A stretch of 64,000 nucleotides of DNA from Pseudoneurospora amorphoporcata (Eukaryota > Ascomycota > Sordariomycetes > Sordariales > Sordariaceae), in assembly GCA_033297205.1 (NCBI GenBank), contig MU859068.1, forward strand, positions 248,001 through 312,000. Direction: 5' to 3'. Of the stretch, positions 35,501-47,546 are shown one piece after another. A model generated the notes under the pieces. It was not told where the DNA came from, ran no database searches, and worked only from the letters and a program-made list of their open reading frames with translations. The first letter of the stretch is position 1. The number at the start of each line of letters is the position of its first letter. The position numbers were made by a program, and so were the translations under genes.

Positions 35501-38500
35501 TCATCTCAGATTGGGGCACGAAAGTTTGTGCTGGATATGACTCTTGCGAAGATGATGACCGCGAGCGCGATCAGGAGTTTGGCAGACTGGCCTATAGGCT
35601 GCGACAGATGATCCAAGACCGACGATGGCTCTCCAACGAATATTCTTTTAAAAAAGTGTCACCTAACCAGGCCAGGCTCTCATATTCCATCATACTGCTG
35701 CGGTCACAGTTATGCGAATCCTTCGGCACAATTCTCAACATCTTGCTCGGTTCGATGGCTAGCGACCAACCGACAGTTAGGAGTAAGAGTCTGAAGAGTA
35801 TCAATCAGGTCCTGGAGACGGACCCGTCTATTCTCGACGGCGATTCTGTGGTGGTCCAGCTCATTCTGCGCTGCTCAAACGACTCGTCGACCCAAGTTCG
35901 TGATTCGGCACTCGGCCTTATCGGCAAGTGTATCAGTATGAGGCCGGAATTGGAGACTAAGATGATCGGAACTGTGGTTGATCGCTTCATTGATGCCGGA
36001 CCAGGAGTCAGGAAGCGGGCTATGAAACTCGCTAAGGACATCTATCTTCGAAACAAAAGCAAAGCGATCCGCAGCGCCATTGCAAATGGTCTGCTTCACC
36101 GTGTGCAGGACCCGGAGGAGAGCGTAAGAGACCTGGCTCGCCAGGTTATCGAAGAGATATGGTTTATGCCCTTCCAGGAGGGCGAGAATTCTGCATTATC
36201 TCAGATCTCCCTCTCGGACCATGTTGCTTTGATGGTCCAGACCGTAAAGCAAGGAAACATCACTAACGTGTTGGACAAAGTCTTGCAGGCCCTCTTGGCG
36301 CCGGATTCAAAATCTGCGGCGGCGTCGTTGGAAGTCTGCAGAAAGCTGGTTGCAAGCATGTTCGAACTTGTGGACAACCCTGAGTCGGGAGATTCGTCTG
36401 TTCCTTCGGGTCGCGATGCTCTAACGGTCCTTCAGATTTTTGCGAAGGCTGATCCTAGTCTGTTCACGTTTGAGCAGCTTCGACTTCTCAAGCCTCATAT
36501 CGACAGCATGAACAGCAGCGAAGACCTGATTGTGTCGTGGGCAGTTGTTGTCATCTACAAACTAGTTCTCCCACAGGTCTCAAGCGTGCATAACGAATTC
36601 CTTACCGATGTTCGCAATAAACTCTTGCCTGCCGTTCCGAAGGTTACGAGAGTCTTGCTTGATGACATCGTGGCATGCCTCTGGATCATCAGCGAACGTT
36701 TAGACAACTCCGACAATCTCGCGAGACTCGTGTGCTCCAGTTTGGTGGCCATGAGTCAAATGCGTGTCAATAATCCGAACAAGCCCCTGGATGGGATGCC
36801 GCGAAAGCAGTTTGAACGCTACTCACTGATCGTGGGTATGATCGGCAAGCATTGCAATCTTGATAGCCACTTCGAGCTTTTCAAGTCAAAGCTTGGTCCT
36901 AAGATGACAGGTTCTTCGATATCAAAGCTTATGGTTGATATCGTGGTACCATTTGCGTCCCCTATCCAACCTTTGGATGTGAGGAAAGCGGCACTCGACT
37001 CGGTCGGCCTGGTGTGCCAGTCTTCCCCAAGGAATTACGTAGCCGCCAACGTCTACACAACATTCCAGCAAGTCTTTGACGAACAGAATCCGGTGCTGGA
37101 ATCGATGATCTTGCGTTCCTTCAAGGAGTTCCTCTTTACAGAGGAGAAGAGATCCGAACAGGCCCCGGAAACTGCGGTTGGTGATGGCAAAGGCAAGAAG
37201 AAACGCGAGTTGACTGTGATTGGAGGCACAACCTACGATGATGTGGCCAGTGCAACGACTCATCGATTCCTCAAGGAAATTATCCGTATTGCCACCGCGA
37301 CTCAAGACGAGCATGCTTTCTTGGCAGTTGAGGTCCTTGCCAGCATTAACCGTCAAGGTCTCGTCCATCCCAAGGAAACGGGCGTGACCTTCATCACTCT
37401 GGAGACTTCGTCTAATCCCCGTATCTCTGAGCTCGCCTTTCTGGAGCACAAGTCACTTCATGGAAAGCATGAAACTGTTGTTGAACGCGAATACGTCAAG
37501 GCGATACAATCAGCTTTCGCGTATCAGCGCGATATTGTCAAAGACCCGCGTGGCGCGACGGTAAACCCATTCACCCCTAAGCTTCATCTCATGATGGAGG
37601 TGCTCAAGATTAGCAAGTCGAAGAATCGTCAAAAGTTCCTAGAGAAGATTTGCAGTCAAGTGGATTTTGATGTGTCGAAACTCGAACTGACAGGTGAGGA
37701 AATCCCTCCTCACGTTCAGTATGCCCGTTTCATCATCGAGAATATGGCCTTCTTCGAGTACATGACGGTAGGAGAGCTCCAATCTACCGTTTACATGATG
37801 GAGAAGCTAGTTACATCAACCGGGTCAACCATTGCTCAGATCATTGAGTCGGAGGTTTTCCAAGTCCGCATGGACGCTGTTGACGGGCCCGCGCCTGAGC
37901 CTGAGTCGACACTAGCACCTGCGCCTACACTGGGAGAGCAGCCTATTGAACAGCCGGTGGTGCCTGTTCAGCCTGCCCAACCAGCATTGCCCGATATCGA
38001 CATTCAGCGCCTTCGCCAGTTGACAGCAGGGTCCATGATCCTTCTCGCCCTTTGGGAAGTCCGCACCTACCTCCGCCGTCTTTACAACATGGGCACCAAC
38101 CGCCGCGAGCAGAAGGCCAAGATCCAGGGCAAAGACCTCTCTCGTCCACCGACCAAAGTCCAGGGCGTTGCCGGCGACAAGGTTTGGGAGGAGTTGGGGA
38201 CTATTATGACCGGTCTCATATCCCGCGAGCGCATGATGCAGACATGCAAGGCGTTCGTGGAGCTCATGAATGTCGACAAGGAGTTCCTCGTTCAGGATGA
38301 GGATGAGGACGAAGACATGATGGATGCCGGGACACCGCCGAGCGGGGGCGAAGAGGATGACTATGATGAGCCAGGCCCAGGCGCCGGTCCCGGGAGAGGA
38401 AGAAAGAGGAAAGCAAGCGCCACGGGTCCCAACGGATCACCCGCTCCGAAGAGGAGAGGACGGCCACCAAGAAGCAGTTCTAAGGGACCACAGGGGCCGC

Positions 38501-38583
38501 CGAAGAAGCGCGGCAGACCGAGAAAGAATCCGTTGCCCGACGCGAGCCAACAACATGACGATATGGAGGCGGACTGGATCTGA
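32528..38583 (+). CDS. scc2: Sister chromatid cohesion protein 2 (Scc2/Mis4/NIPBL), cohesin loader
   Basis: Loads and stimulates the cohesin ATPase on chromatin together with Scc4. Three exons (32528-32705, 32855-33035, 33087-38583; introns 149 and 51 bp) encode 1951 residues. The N-terminal 400 residues are Pro/Gln-rich and disordered, as in the Scc4-binding region of orthologues. The rest is helical HEAT repeats. The most recognisable family block includes QARLSYSIILLRSQLCESF, followed by repeats with NDSSTQVRDSALGLIGKC and GVRKRAMKLAKDIYL. The C-terminus has an acidic stretch, then two AT-hook-like motifs (KRRGRPPR and KKRGRPRK) before the end. The first ATG was chosen; the three small N-terminal exons join in frame. 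Length fits the family (about 1500-2800). Confidence 0.95.
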
Positions 38584-39154
38584 TTTTCGTGGTCTAGTTT
38601 CATTCTCATGGTCTGCATTGCTTTGCGGGACGGGTGTTTTCCACCACATGGATGGAGGGATGCATTACGTCGTTAACATAGACATCCGGTTGACGAATCT
38701 TTCATAAAGGGGGATGTTATTCGTGCTTGCCGTGGTTTGCTTTTAAAGATAAAATGTCGGGTGGTTATCTAAGGCATCGGAGGTTAGCAAAATGGACAGG
38801 CAAGGAATGCAATAAACGGCGTAACGGGAAAGGCGAATGACCTGACACCAGAGCAGGCATTAGTCTAGTGAATCAATGACAGTTAGTTGCAGCATAACAT
38901 TTACATAGCTCTGTCTATGTATGCTCTTTTGGTATCGAGGATGGGGTATAATTCTGCGTTCAGGATGTTCACTAGAGCAGACGGGAGGTAGGACGACCAA
39001 CCTACCTGCTAGGTAAGAATCTGAACTTCCTAACTTGGCCTGAATCCGGACGATATGCCTTCGGGAGGATTTGAAAGTGCAGTAAAGCAAAGTGCCCAAA
39101 TCGGCTTGAACCTCTTTGGAACACTCACTGATCTCTCTATGGCTCCTTTCCCAA

Positions 39155-39243
39155 GCTCAAGCGTCTTGACAGTCACTGCAACTTCCCGAGAAGTGAGTTG
39201 ACCACAGCTTTTTGACAAACGGACATTTGAAATGAGGGACGAC
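39155..39243. repeat. Diverged direct repeat, copy A
   Basis: Shares the ordered blocks CTCAA-CGTCTTGACA, CTGCAACTTCCCGA, TGACCACAGC and CAAACGG with 40020-40110 in the same orientation, with small indels. Not coding in any clear frame. Confidence 0.75.
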
Positions 39244-40019
39244 AATTTAAAAGAACTCCAGATACCTCTGTTAGCAGAAGTCTACCTATGCTGATAGTTT
39301 CAAGCACGCTCATTTCGAACCCCCAATTGGATTTATTGTATCTGCTCATTTGGTGGAGATACAAGCAAATTACTGTTTATAATCTTCGTATTTCTGTCTT
39401 CCAATGCATCTGATACACTTTCGCTCACGGCATTCCTGTCTACTTACCCTATCTTTCCATTCTTCTGGAACGCCCTTGACCTGTTCTCCGCAGAGCTATA
39501 GCTTGCAGGAAGTAAAAGGCTGGGCTTCGAGATTGTAGTGATTCGAGTACTAGATAATCACCATAAATGAGTACCGCCAGCTTACCGCCAATGTCGCCAA
39601 CATCCAAATTTGATGATAAGCCCTAGTGCCTCCTCCCTCTACTAGTATGGTACTATACTTAGGACTAGACCAAAAGCCAACATAGCCAGAATCGTGTACG
39701 AAACGGGGGATAATAAATTCCTGAGTGTCCAGCAACAAGGTCGCACACATGATCACGTTGCACAACTGAAACAGAAACAGAAGAGCACACTCAGCTCGAA
39801 GAGAAGCCTGATCTTGTTCAGTCAACTTACAAGGAAGGGAGTGCGCAGCTAGAAGAAGAACGTAAAAGAAAACAAAAAAAAGAGAGAAGGTAAGGTAGGT
39901 ACCGTAGGCGACGGTCCAAACAAACAAAGCAGGGACCAAATCCATATACCACCTCCTGCCAAAGGGAAGGAGCTGCCCAGACGGAGCTAAAAGAGCAGAC
40001 AGTTTCCAACACAAGCTGA

Positions 40020-40110
40020 ACTCAAACGTCTTGACAATCATCCAGCTGCAACTTCCCGATAATTGAGCTGACCACAGCCTTTTGGCAAACGGCAGGACAT
40101 TTGGGACGAA
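40020..40110. repeat. Diverged direct repeat, copy B
   Basis: Second copy of the sequence at 39155-39243, same orientation, about 865 bp away, with a few short insertions. Origin unknown (tandem duplication or two copies of a small repeat). Confidence 0.75.
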
Positions 40111-43100
40111 CCGCACAAGAAGGCAATGACGATAGTGGCTTTCAGTTGGCATCAAGCTATGATGGCCGTCTAGAATACCAAGTACTCGAGTCTCTATCAT
40201 CTTGAAGCCCCTCAGGTACATTGCCATGAACAGATATACAATGGTTTAAGTGTATCTCAAGGGGTCTGGAAGGGCACAACTTCTTAATCAGTTAGGTTGG
40301 TAGGTAGTGAAACCACAGCGCAGTTCGGTGTGGAAAAGAACTTGAAGGTGCTGCAGAGCATGGGGTGAGCGGACGACACAAAAGCATACCATAGGGGCGA
40401 GGCGGAACTGGAATGTCCAGTAAAAATGGCAGGTGAATGGGTGCCATACTACGACCGGCGAGAGAAGTAACGCTCGTCACTGACGGACGGGAAGTTGGCG
40501 CCTATCGTTCGGTTCATTCCAACTTGACGGACTGACTCGGACTTCTCTAGCAAGTCGAACACAAGTAGCACTTCTTTGGGCAGTCATGACCACGCAGACA
40601 TCGATGGTTGCACTTGGCCCGGCCGGGAGCCAAAGTGCTCTCTGGGTCCTGGTAGCTCCTGCCCTTTCAAACCGAATAACACAGGCTCAGTTCCGCGTAT
40701 TGGGGCAAGTACCTCAATTGGGATCTGTTAGTGGGAGCCAAGCTTAAGTGAATTTTCATCGCTCTACTAGCGTCTCTAACAGGAAATGGGAGAAGGTACT
40801 TCGTTAGTTCAAGCCGTCCCGAACCCACGGCGTCGGGCTAATGGAAAAAATTCCCCGAGTGACCGGACAGCTTCATAAATCTTCTGCTGCAGCGGCGAGG
40901 ATAGGTACGGGTGCCAGCTCGCGAGTACCTAAGGTACTAAGGCATCAACTGCTCCCGTCCTTCTAACTTCCGAATACTGACACTTTGCGCAGTGTTGATT
41001 GTTCCTTGGTACTAGTTCAGTTACCTGCCTGTCGTGATTGTGTTGAATCTCCCAGTTGTTTTTTACATGCCCACACATTGGCCTCTGGTTTTTGTTTGGT
41101 GTCCGTGAAATGTCCCTAGACCCTTGAGCTTTATGATCTGCTAAGCAGGCGTAAGCTCGCTTACCTACCTTACTTAATGAGAACTGTCAACCTTTCTCCT
41201 TTTTGTCCTGGTGGTTGGGACTTTCGTCTCTTTTTCTCCGGCGTAACATTCCTCATTTTTTCTGTCCGGATGTGATATTTTTCACAGCCTTTCTTTTGTT
41301 TGCTACCTTCCTTCTTTATGTGCTTTGAGCCTTCCTTTTGTGGTCACCGGCCAGTGTAATCGCTTCCCTTTACTTCCCTTTACTTCCCCACGTATAGTGG
41401 TTGAGGCAAAAGCAACGATATCACAGCTAGCCAGGCGGCTCTGATATTAGCATCTACCTTGCATACCGTATCGAGAATCACCTACACATCGAGAAAGGAA
41501 GTTTATGTGGCCGAGCTTAAGGTACCTTACGTATTGTTGCAATGCTGTCACGCCCCCCGTCAAACTGGTGATGCATGCTTGTGACGCGTAAGGATCCTGT
41601 TCCTTGAGCATATAAAACATTTGTTTCCTCCTGTTGGGTGGTGATCTCGAACCAACTGAGCGACATCTTATTCGTGCAGTCAGCAGAAAAGAAGCAATGA
41701 GCACTTGAAGACCATATCCTGAGGTGACCGGGTACCCTGCCCATCATCACCTACACTTAGATTTTCCTCTTTTAGGAAGCCATTTGGCGTTATCATTTTA
41801 CCTCCTTTGCAGTTTCTGGATGTTCCCCCACTTCCCGAGTCACTATGCTCATGTTTGAGCTGAATTAGAAGATCGGACATAAGAGGATCGATAGCCGCTA
41901 GGGTCATTCCCGTCTCCCCCTTCGACTCAACAAGATTTGGCTTTACTCAAACCAGTCCTGTCACTGGATCGTTCCCGCGAAACCTCGCGACCCGCACCCG
42001 CATCAGCTCACCAGCCCATTGGTCAAACGCCAGTTATACCCGCCGGCGCTCCGCGTTATACCTGTTGAGCAAAACCAAATCTTGCGAGTCGAAGCGGTAC
42101 CCAAAGTGCATGATTTGGACGCGGAAAGAAATCCGCGTGATATGGAGCATCCCCATGGAATCCCGCAATGGTTGTCCAAAGCCTCGGTATTTGGCAGCTA
42201 TCGAACGGCAGTCGTGGTGGTGAAGGTGAACTCCATGTTTCATTTGATTTCATCTCCGGCAGATCGTCCCAGGCTAATATCCGTGGGGCCAGCAGGGGAC
42301 CTTTACCGCGTTGGCACTGAAAATTCCCCTAGACTCATCCACGTTAGTTGCTAATGCAGTTGGAGGTTAGTGCCATCTTTGGACACGTCTATGGCGTATC
42401 ACTGGGGTTACCGAATGTGAAAGATAAGGTAGCGGTGCAGGACGCTAGAGACAGGGACCACTGTAAGACAACGTCCAGCATGATTGAAGTCGAAATACGA
42501 AACGTTCGGTTTCAAACCAAGGTTAGTGAAATATGTGAGCACAGTCGTTGGCTTTTTCATCGTGCTCTGAACAAGCCTATCGCTTCTTTTTCTTTGGAAA
42601 AGGAACCTCGCTGCATCATCACGTACACAACGTAGGTACCACATGGCCTACCGAGCCTACCTACTGCCAGTGAGTGTAGAGATCGCCAAGGGGTAACCGA
42701 GTGGCCATTTAGGAAGCAACTTCGAACTAGTCCAAGTGATGTTTCTGAGGTGGCCATCCCAATGCTCGTATAGACCGTGAGTAAAGGGGATGTGGAATGG
42801 GAAACACGGAGTGGACTGGTGTGAATACAGATAAGAACAAAGGGCACTTGTACTGAAGCATATTCATACGGGGTGCGGAACCGCTCCATGCAGCATCTTG
42901 AGCTTGACTTAAGGTAACATGGCTTTGATAATTGATACTGGCTTCGTGTAAGAACTGTGTTGAGATGTCGATGTTAACGAGAAACGTACGAAGTGTTCAA
43001 GAAACCAGGGAAGTGAGGAGCCACGATTCTTGGCCTTTAAGATCTGGCGAGGCTAGGGATGTAGGGTTTGCCATATGATCAGGAAGGGGTGGGTCGACCG

Positions 43101-46100
43101 ATATCTCACCCTCACCAGCATCAACAGACGAACAATTCGGAAGGTGGCAGGATCCAGTTTTTGGGATGAGCTGGCAGATCGCGCGACAGCATGATGAAAA
43201 AGATTCTGTTGGCGAGAGTCCACGCAACACTATATGCATCTTTCCAGAAGATGTCGAGAAGAAGCAAATGGTCGTAGGCCACAAGTGGCCGGCTTACCAC
43301 AAGAAAATAGTCCCAAGAAATCAGGTAGGTGCCCCGTTCACATGAGTGATATATCGAGGCGTAACAGTGTGTTTGCTGAACATGGTTCGACGGAAGACAT
43401 CCCAGGAAACCAAGCAACGGTTTATATACCAAAGAAGGGCAGGTATTTTAGGCGGTGCAAGTGGTGGCTGGTTATCTCGAATGGTTATTGAAACGTAAAG
43501 CGAGAAAAGTCGAATATCCAAATGCAACTTTCAATCGACCGTCCTAGTGAGAAGTTCACGAAAGATATGGTCGCAGGCTGTACTATGCTCGGTATAACTC
43601 ATAACTTGATTCGGGTTGCACACTGAAGTACCTGTTTGGCAGCAAGGTATACTGTGTACTTTATGACCTGTCCTCCGTCTTTTCGTCTCGCAAGGTTGTG
43701 GCTGCTTTCAGCGGGAATCGCTACCAGTTCTTCGGTAGAAGACCACAAATTTGTTGGGTCATCCATGGCATTTGTTCTCCTCTGTCGAGTTATAATCCCA
43801 GACCTGGCACATGACCCGATGATACCGAACCGAGCCGGAAAGAATTCACCGATATCGTAGACAAGGCCCCCATGCCATGATCAGTCGTACTATAGCAATA
43901 GGTGTTGATAGCACATCCCTCAAAACCGGAAAGCGACGGAGGAGGGGTGCGAGTTGATGAGTTGGCAGATCGCACAGGGAGATCTGGCCTTTTGATGGAG
44001 AACTTTGAGGGTGATTGGCGCTCCCAGCGTTTCTTGAAGCGTTCTCCATCTGAATTCTCAGACATCAGGGACAGGGTATATTGAGTTGAGGGTCGGAGCT
44101 CTCTCCGTTATCAAGACATCGAGGGATATTCGGCAGCCACCGTATTCAGTCCGGCAAGTCGCTAAAATCCATAGAACAACTTCAGCAGTCGTTCCACTAC
44201 TGTGACACAGGACTTCCACGACTGTTGAGCCAGAGAGAGTGCGACTCGTAAAGATACTGCCGTGAGGGCAGCTTGCCCAGCGCCGTGATAAGGTCGTGTG
44301 AACCCAAAATCGGAGAGGCGATAGGGTAGCTTCAGCCGACTCTCCGCTGGTTATAGTTGACCGCTAAATGAAATGACGCAGGTTAAAGCCGGAAGTGAAG
44401 TCTCCGATGTAACTTGGTGGTGATGATATTCATGGCCCGTGAGTGTACGCCGAATGGTCGGCGAATGACCGGAAATGCGTGTGGGATGTCAGAAGAGTGG
44501 AGGAAGAGTGGCCTGGGAGAAGTCGGTGGTTCTGTGAGGGCAGTTGGTGGACACCGACATCACGATGGTGTGTGGGCTGCTGTCCCGAGGAAGTGGTTGA
44601 ACCATGGAGCCCTGGTCAATCGCGACAATCCCGTTGAGCACGTTCGTACTGGGACCCTGCTGGCGGGTTCCCCCCGCCCCCTCCGCCTCACCAGCCAATC
44701 ATATTTGGTAATCGGTTGTCAGCTCGGGACAAGGGGCTTGTTTACTTTGGAGTCTTTCCTGTCTGCTGGTAATTTTGTGGGACCCATGCCGGTGCTTGAC
44801 GTGCAGGGCCATCTGCGCGGACAACCCCCAAGCACCTCCCAGATGATCGATTTTATCCAGCGGGATGAGTGGACAGAAGCCGACCACCAAGTTGGCCTGT
44901 TACAGTTCTGTGAAAGTTCCAAATCCGTGATAGAACTGCGGTTCCATCGACCCTTCCAGGTCGTCCAGTTCCCTCTCTGTGACAAACCAGAGTTCTCCTT
45001 TGCAGTGGGGTCCTGTCAAGCGGTGTCCGCTTGAGTCCCGCCCCTAAAATCCCACGAAACATCCCGGTCCGTGTCTCGGGTACTGTGGAACAGCGGAATG
45101 AAATGCCAAAGCCCTGGGTCATGAGCCGCATCTCTGTGTTCTGTCATCCCAGAAGGGCATCCCAACATCTTAAGCATGGAGAATGTGGCTAACAGCAGGA
45201 AAACTGGTTAGGGCCTGCCTCTGCGGATAAGGAGGAGGATAGCAGCACCAGAGTATGAATTTCTGGTGACGAACCCAACATTTTCTCATGTGGCTCTTCC
45301 GATAGGGCGTATCTCCTTGTTCCTCAGAGTCACATTGCGCCTCGATCGAGCATCAAGCCTGACTGCTCATCAGAGCCGTACAAAGACGTGTTTAGGGTCA
45401 GCAGAGAGTTGCCTGTGAAGGATGTCGTGGCTCAACCCCCTTGCTTCATCGGCAGGCAGATTTGATTGCTCCTACCATCGGAGATGAAGCTCGATTTGTG
45501 GGCAAAAAGCTGACCCCCATGGCTCATCGCACCATGAGCTGTATTTCCATGGGCTAATCAGGCTGGTTAGTCAAGTCAGGTTGTCGTTAATGATCCACTT
45601 GCGCAGCTCGGTGGCCACCATGGTGGTGATTTTTGTCTCAGAAGGTACGAGCTAATTCGCCCACCTTTCGAATCCATTACAGATTCCCCCCTCCAACGAA
45701 AACAGCAAGCATATGGATAGACCCATCCGCAAAGTGACGGGTCTTCTGGATGCGCATGTACCCCGTCCTGACTCCCAATGACAGGCTCCGCGGCCTGTAT
45801 ACGAGCGAGTCCCTCGCCTAGAACTGCCCGTCAAGTAGGTCAATGACTGGCGCCTGGGTTTGTTGGTTTTCTCAAAACTTTCTTGTTCGACTTGATGGGC
45901 CTGCCTGCTGGATACCGTCACCGTCTAGAATCCTAGTCATTCAACATTGGTGGAGAGACGGCTGAGAACCTCGGTAGATGCTGAGGCTTGTACCATACGG
46001 TAAGAATTGCCGATGTTGGAAGCGGGGTCTAGGAGTGATTTGCGCTATCTTTGATGAAGCTTCTTCCGTCTTGTCGCTTTGAAAGTCCAAAGAAATCTGA

Positions 46101-47546
46101 CACGTTCTCGGAGCACCAATATGTCTTGTGACAAAGGTGATAGTGAGCGGAACTTTTCCGGCGGGGCGGCGGGTTCCTACGTTTTAGGAATCCCAAGTCC
46201 GTGTCCTTGGGATTGGTTCACGTATCATCCTTCTGCTCTCATGCGATGAACAAGGTGCCACATCTGAGACAGAAACGACTTGACTGCTGTCTGTACACCG
46301 TGAGAGGGATTTGTTCATGGACAGAGAGATCAAAGGAGTATCCGATTGTCAAGGCCCGGTCTGACAGGTCAGCAAGCGAACGAGCTTGTCAAATATGGCA
46401 AGGCAGTATCGTGGGCCTTGTAAACGCCATATTTCAGAAGCCCCATGGCTTTCCCTTGCTTCCTGGGAGATCCCCAATCCAGCCTGCCAGCGTCCAGGTC
46501 AAGTAGAGACTCGCCAACTTGCACTACCCGCAATGAGGAGCCCTCACACTGAACCAGGGTACGAAACACATTGCATCCCTTGTAGGAGCTGTACAAAGTA
46601 CACCTGCGACTCTTGGAATCAGGACATCCTAGTCTCCGAGGTGCATCGTTAACCAAGAACACGTCGATTTGGGCGTGTTCTCTCCAATCAGGACGAAAAC
46701 AATTACCCTTCAGCCGAAGCTAGCGGTGACCTGTAGGTAGGTACGTATCGTGTACCAGGAATAGTTCAGGGCCGGCCGATGGCTTTTCATATGAAGGACT
46801 CGGGTAGAAAGGGACGGTGGCTCCCACCCCATGGAATCATGATGGTGGTAGTCAAATTTGGGTTCCAGCGTCGATAGATTGCGGTAGTCTGTCTGCCCGT
46901 CATGAAACATGGCTTTCGGGACCGAGATAGCATTGGTCTTGTGCTTGACATTGCTCGGAGCACCTTGTAACTCCTACCAGGATATGTAGACGGACCTCCT
47001 ACCCGCTACCCTGGTATTTTGCCAAGTGAGCGAGCGGCCGGGCCCGTAGAGGATCTGTTCTCCCACAACCCATGGAAACGATGTACCAGCAGACGTATAC
47101 GATCGACAGCAACATCGTGGGGTACAAAAGTCTCGGGTCGGCCAATGTGAGCGATCTGGCCCGAGCCGGATCCACAAAGCAAACTTCGCCCAATTTAAAG
47201 TGTGTCGTATGTTTGCCGCACGCAAAGAAGCGGGTGTACAGGCGCTTTCCCAGGTGCCGGTTCGCGGAGCAAGGCTTTAGGTAAGGGTCCATGAAGGAGA
47301 ATGTGTCCACCTTTGGGGAGCCCACCAAAGCGCGAGAGAGGCAGCGATCATGGTGAGCCCTAAGGTTCTGAATCCATTTCGCTAGCGAGCGTCTCATCCG
47401 ACACCGTCACTGCATAAGCTTGGCCATGTGTTTCGCATCTTGCATCTTCCTTCTCCCTCTCTCTTTGCTCTTTCTTCCCATCTTTCCGATCCCCTCCACA
47501 CCGTGATTTCTCACCATATTCGTGTTTCTTCCCTAATCGCTGTACA

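Larger units (their letters stand above)
38584..47546. other. Nine-kilobase gene-poor stretch
   Basis: No domain-bearing reading frame or convincing splice series was found, and composition is near normal rather than RIP-like. Frames examined and not supported include 39550-40227 (-, hydrophobic), 42019-42354 (+), 43121-43432 (-), 44414-45034 (+), 46201-46506 (+) and 46999-47397 (-). A diverged 80-90-bp sequence occurs twice (39155 and 40020). Genes broken by many short introns, like the neighbouring methyltransferase, could have been missed. Confidence 0.45.

Noticed and set aside
39550..40227. 225-codon minus-strand hydrophobic frame
   Set aside because: No family signature, and part of it is one copy of a non-coding diverged repeat.
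44414..45034. 206-codon plus-strand frame
   Set aside because: Sequence has no domain-like pattern; start and end lie in unremarkable DNA; no supporting splice sites.
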